From Allium sativum (Eukaryota > Streptophyta > Magnoliopsida > Asparagales > Amaryllidaceae), in contig CM060920.1 in assembly GCA_030737875.1 (NCBI GenBank), forward strand, positions 483,444,861-483,508,860: 64,000 nt of DNA, written 5' to 3'. Of the stretch, positions 59,821 through 64,000 are shown piece after piece (the stretch's first letter is position 1; the number at the start of each line of letters is the position of its first letter). The position numbers were made by a program, and so were the translations under genes. Under the pieces are notes generated by a model. The model was not told the DNA's origin. It made no database searches and saw only the letters and a program-made list of their open reading frames with translations.

Positions 59821-61289
59821 TGTAACACCCCACGTCCACTAAGGTCACTCATACCAGGGGAATGCCTTAGTTTCGGTGAAGTATTTTAAGTGAATATAGA
59901 ACAGTAAAATTACAGCAAGACAGATATAAGTAATACTTGAAAATTTAAATCATCATTTAATTTCAACGGAAAGTAATACATGTTTGGTTACATCACAAAA
60001 CCATAAACCAGAGTCAAGTACATAATATCCATCTTGATAAAATAGAAGTACATAATCCCACTACATAGACAATAGCCATAACAGAAAAGATAAACCGAGC
60101 TTTACTTCTACGATCCAAGCCCAAAAGATAGATATAGCGGTCTAATCCAAGCCCACTAGTGCTAGGCCCACTCTGATAACCTGAGGGTTGGGAAAAAGAT
60201 AAAAACAACGGGGTCAGACATAAGTCTGAGTGAGTCCTATAACCCTAACAATACAACCATTAAAGTAATTAGGGTATGACATAAATAAGGTACGATACCT
60301 CTGGGGATAATGACTACACTAAGTAGCCAACTAAACACCGGATGTACTACGATAACCGAAAAGACGCATTTATCCACCCAAAGATAATTCTTACCCCACC
60401 CTAGACTTATTCACCTTATGGGTAATTCCTACACTGCACCACACCAGTTTCACCTACCTAAGATTAATTCCTACTTAAAGGTTGATCCCACTAAATGTAC
60501 TTAGTAATTTTTACCCAGTAGTTTCTAGTACCCCTACATAGGTGCCGTCTGCCCCTATCATTACTAGGTGTACCCACTACTCCCAAGCGATCGGCTCCCT
60601 AACGTAGATACCCGTGCTGGTCCCACAATGGGATGTATCATTTCCCCAAAGTGGCAACCTGATAATATCAACGGTGCACGGCTTTATACCTACACGATGC
60701 AACAACGATTTACTAACCAGCCCGGGCCCACACACGCATATGAAACCCGTTGGCCCTACGTTGCCACCGCTAACCCCATTTTTGGCCTCTTATAGTCAAG
60801 CCCAATATGCGTGTCCCGTCACTCGACTTGGGTCGAGCCCACTAAGATACGTTTGGGATATTGGTTGAGATGGGCCCCCACAAGCTACCACTTAAGCTTG
60901 TTAATTTTATCTAGTGTATCCCACTTAACCCCTTTAACCATGTCTACTTACATGTTACAAATACTTTGGTTAAGTCTTTAATCATATCTTAATTACCTTT
61001 CAAGGCACCCACTAGATTTCCACATGACACCCAAGTCCTTTACTTAATTCCCACATGCCACCCGAGGCACTTACTTAACCCCTTAATCATGTTTAATTAC
61101 ACGTTCCACTTTGGTTAAGTATTCTAATCGTGTTTTCTATTGCTACCCAAGGCAACCCACTAGTTTTCCCATGCCACCCAAGGCACCCACACTAGTTACT
61201 ACGTGCCACCCAAGGTACCCACTTAACCCTCATGTCCCACTACATGCTAATTTGGTTAAGTGTTTCTTAATTAATTAAGACCGTGATCC

Positions 61290-61515
61290 TCATAAAGACC
61301 TCTCACATTAGACTATCTTTTATGACCGCTGGTTAAGCCGGTTGGGTCCGGGCAGCCTTATGTCATAACCGAGTCTAACCTCGTGTCTTTACATTAATCA
61401 CGTATTTAGTTTGTGCCTAAGACCTCTCACATTGGGCTAACATTTGTAGCAACTGGTTAAGCCGGTTGGGTCCGGGCAGTTTTACGCTACAACTGAGTCC
61501 AACCTCGTGTCTTAG
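61290..61515 (-). repeat. Two-copy hairpin module in LTR F (arms co-vary)
   Basis: Copy 1: TTATGAC (61320-61326) pairs with GTCATAA (61362-61368). Copy 2: TTGTAGC (61444-61450) pairs with GCTACAA (61486-61492). The constant part is CTGGTTAAGCCGGTTGGGTC + CGGGCAG; the flanks are ACCTCTCACATT before and GAGTC(T/C)AACCTCGTG after. Homologous to the module in E. Confidence 0.85.
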
Positions 61516-62054
61516 TCGATTAATTACACCTAATTAATCACCCTCATAATTTATATTAATTATCCCTAATTAATACCAAGTTTTTCATAACATGGGTAGA
61601 CCTAACTCAATAGGTAAATTCCCATGGGGTAGACCTAACTCAATAGGTAAATTCCCACTTATGTTAATTTATTTTTATGGTATGCTTAATCATACCCAAC
61701 CATACTTTAATTAACATATTTATTAACCCCATCGTTCCCCACGCAAATCGTTCTCATTTCACGACATAATAAAAAGGGAAGATCCATCACAAATATCATG
61801 GGTTTCAACCACATCTTAGCATATAACTTTGTCATGGGTTAAGAGGATGTCAACTTGCATATATGAGCATATATTAACCCAACTACATTCAACCCAAACT
61901 TGCATATTATCGCACATGACTTGCATAACATATTGCATATGAACTTGTATATTATCATACACATATCTTGCATAACATGTTGAACTTGCATATAAGCATT
62001 CATAAGCACACCTAACTTGCATGACATGTTGAACTTGCATATAAGCATTCTCAC

Positions 62055-62283
62055 AACTTGCATAACATATCTTGCATATTAACATACATGTAACTTACAT
62101 ATTCACAAACATGTAACTTGCATAGCATATCTTGCATATTAACATACATGTAACTTGCATATTCACAAACATGTAACTTGCATAGCATATCTTGCATATT
62201 AACATACATGTAACTTGCATATTCACAAACATGTAACTTGCATAGCATATCTTGCATATTAACATACATGTAACTTGCATATG
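62055..62283. repeat. 60-bp tandem repeat, about 3.8 copies, in LTR F
   Basis: Unit with TAACTTGCATATTCACAAAC, ATGTAACTTGCATAGCATAT and CTTGCATATTAACATACATG; copies are nearly identical with an exact 60-base period. Repetitive open frames on the minus strand are by-products of the period being a multiple of three. Confidence 0.95.
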
Positions 62284-62358
62284 AACTTGTTAAACATGCA
62301 TAAACCCACTTGTTAAATATGCATAAAACAACTTATTAATCATGCATATTATCACATA

Positions 62359-62515
62359 CTTAGCATGCATAGAATCACATACTAAACTTGCATAATATCA
62401 TATACTTAGCATGCATAGAATCACATCCTAAACTTGCATAATATCATATACTTAGCATGCATAGAATCACATCCTAAACTTGCATAATATCATATACTTA
62501 GCATGCATAGAACCA
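62359..62515. repeat. 46-bp tandem repeat, about 3.4 copies, in LTR F
   Basis: CTTAGCATGCATAGAATCAC starts at 62359, 62405, 62451 and (partly) 62497, with ACTTGCATAATATCATATA between. Contains palindromic GCATGC words. Confidence 0.93.
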
Positions 62516-63510
62516 ATTTCTTATTATGCATAAACATACCACTTAACTTGCATAAACCCAAACACTTAGCATGCATAAAATCACATGCATAACTTGCATA
62601 TCATGTTACATATACTTGCATATATTCTCACATATAGTTTGCATGACATATTACATATGCATAAATGTTCAACATAATATTTTACATCATAAAACATGGA
62701 AATAAACTTGCATATGGCATAAAACTTGCAATTCACATATCATACAACTTGCATATAACTCACTTATCCACAAACATAACCATTTCTTATCACATCCTAC
62801 CATAATCAATTTAACAATTGATTATTAAAGCTATAGGAACTCACCAAAACACAATTAGCAAGCTAATGAAGAAGATCAAGATACTTAGAATGGATTAGAG
62901 ATTGATTAGAGCTTGCTTTCCTCTTCATTGATTTGTGGAGGCCATGACCAAGTTTCATTTTGCCATAGTTTAGTTACTAGGTTTAATTATGAATGAATTA
63001 GGGTAGGGTTAGGGTGTTATTTATAGGATTAGGTTGCATTTTAGACCCTTAGATTAACCCTAGATTAATTTAGGACCATCAGATCCAAGAAGCTTCCAGA
63101 ACCAGCCCTCCAAGCCAGCCCAAGACCCAACCTGGTGCAACCTGGTGCACCCAGGTTCACTGGACGGTGCCACCCTGTCGACAGGCATGTCGACACCCCT
63201 GTCGACAGGCCTGTCGACAGCCCTGTCGACATGGGTTAGGCGGGAACCTTCCCGCCTGACCCCGCCTGGCCCATTCCACATCTGAATATTTGAATTTATT
63301 AAATCTGTTTTAGTTTTGAATTTTCTGCAAACTTCATCGGGCCATAACTGGGCCATACGGACTCCGATTTTCGAAAACTCGGACTCTATTTCGCGTATTT
63401 TTCCGAGACGAACGCAACGACGTAGCCCGTTTCCCCCAATTCTCACATCTGAGATTATTTATTCTGTAATTAGTGAATTTTAGTATTAACCCAAAATACG
63501 GGGTGTTACA

Positions 63511-64000
63511 TTCTCCCCTCCTTAAAGGATTTCGTCCCCGAAATCTCTAAGCTAAGGAGAATGCATATCCTACCATCCAAACAACCATCTACTCAAACCA
63601 TCAAACACGAGCATCCATTGTCCTTAAGCAATTTCTAATGATGTATGAGCATATGCGAAAAGTGTGTGTATATGTTCCCTATCTAATGTACGAACATATG
63701 CAAACCATGATAGTGCCATGCATCCAATATGTATGCGAGATAACCCTATCGACACATACAGTATCTATATGAGTGCACAATCATTCACCAAAATGCATCA
63801 TCCATATGATAACAAAATCATTATACATCCATAAATATAGCTAACTACACCCAATTTTTATGCAATATGCAATATGAAGTGATTGAGCCGATCTAGTGCC
63901 TAGAGTGTGTATATATGCATCCACGAGCAACCACTAGCAAACACTTGCATCCACTTGCATCCATCAACCATAACATGTCTCAAACACATGTTTCAACCAT
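63511..64000 (-). promoter_or_regulatory. Polypurine tract, hairpin and 3' UTR of F
   Basis: Minus tract AAGGAGGGGAGAA (63511-63523) and hairpin arms GATTTCG (63528-63534) and CGAAATC (63539-63545). To the window end there is no gene; the sequence parallels the E 3' UTR (CATCCTACCATCC, CATCCATTGTCCTTAA). Confidence 0.8.

Larger units (their letters stand above)
59821..63510 (-). repeat. 3' LTR of F, 3690 bp
   Basis: TATA box on the minus strand (TATAAATA, about 63017-63025) puts U3 at about 480 bases and the transcribed part at about 3.2 kb. Telomere-like ACCCTAACCCTACCCTAAT follows at once (62998-63016). A splice-donor-like GTGAGT (plus ACTCAC 62839-62844) lies about 170 bases downstream. 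The GATAC...GTATC frame around GTGCTGGTCCCAC (60607-60642) also occurs in E (56301-56336). Confidence 0.88.
59821..64000 (-). mobile_element. Chromovirus F (3' LTR and 3' UTR; rest right of window)
   Basis: LTR 59821-63510, TGTAACACCCC to GGGGTGTTACA, then polypurine tract and untranslated region to the window edge. It interrupts the E integrase; the presumed TSD TTTCT lies at 59816-59820. Same family as E by LTR blocks, PPT and 3' UTR, but the LTR is 640 bases longer. Confidence 0.88.

Noticed and set aside
62051..62280. Repetitive minus-strand open frames encoding a Cys/Met/Tyr-rich 20-residue repeat
   Set aside because: They arise because the 60-bp tandem repeat is a multiple of three; they lie in an LTR and have no gene context.
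62055..62515. CRISPR-like regular repeats
   Set aside because: Units are contiguous tandem repeats without unique spacers, inside a plant LTR.

Overview
The window is plant nuclear DNA made, as far as I can see, entirely of transposable elements. I found no host gene, rRNA, tRNA or CRISPR array. The evidence for a plant: Ty3/gypsy chromoviruses with TGGTATCAGAGC (initiator-Met type) primer-binding sites, a Tat-lineage gypsy element with a second RNase H and an antisense open reading frame, a short-LTR Copia-type element and a hAT-type MITE. It looks like a repeat-rich flowering-plant chromosome; I cannot name the species.

The elements are stacked inside one another, and target-site duplications (TSDs) let most of the stack be read. 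The base layer G (minus strand) is a retroelement with very long LTRs and only about 1.07 kb of non-coding internal DNA (13014-14083). Three elements sit in G. (1) A Copia-type element (4862-10947, plus strand), whose 5' LTR is split by giant LTR H (1-4861). (2) Chromovirus A (16078-32011, plus strand, TSD ATTCT), whose integrase/chromodomain junction is split by a 6.1 kb LTR-like insertion I (23014-29109, TSD TTGAA). (3) Tat-like element D (32717 to 55658, minus strand). D was hit by chromovirus B (36103-45925, minus strand, TSD ACCGG), by a 486-bp hAT MITE (47852-48337, TSD CAAACAGG) and by chromovirus E (from 55659). E is split by chromovirus F (from 59821, running off the right edge).

A and B are close relatives (Tekay-like: gag with two zinc knuckles, protease, reverse transcriptase, RNase H, integrase, chromodomain). 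Both are inactivated by stop codons, many explained by C-to-T or G-to-A changes. E and F are a related family with 3.1 and 3.7 kb LTRs. D carries gag and pol on the minus strand and, on the plus strand between pol and its 3' LTR, a broken gene resembling the 'putative gypsy type transposon' proteins followed by a coiled coil.

The most unusual signal is structural. In several places short arms change sequence but stay complementary around a constant centre: more than 25 micro-hairpins with a CNNGAAG core in the Copia element (5.5-9.5 kb), six repeated modules at its 3' end, four hairpins in the LTRs of E and F, and a GNRA-type hairpin just before the polypurine tract of A, B, E, F and (weakly) G. 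The chromovirus LTRs also carry a strong 5' splice site, and in A and B a 3' splice site lies just before the gag start, which suggests a spliced gag mRNA.
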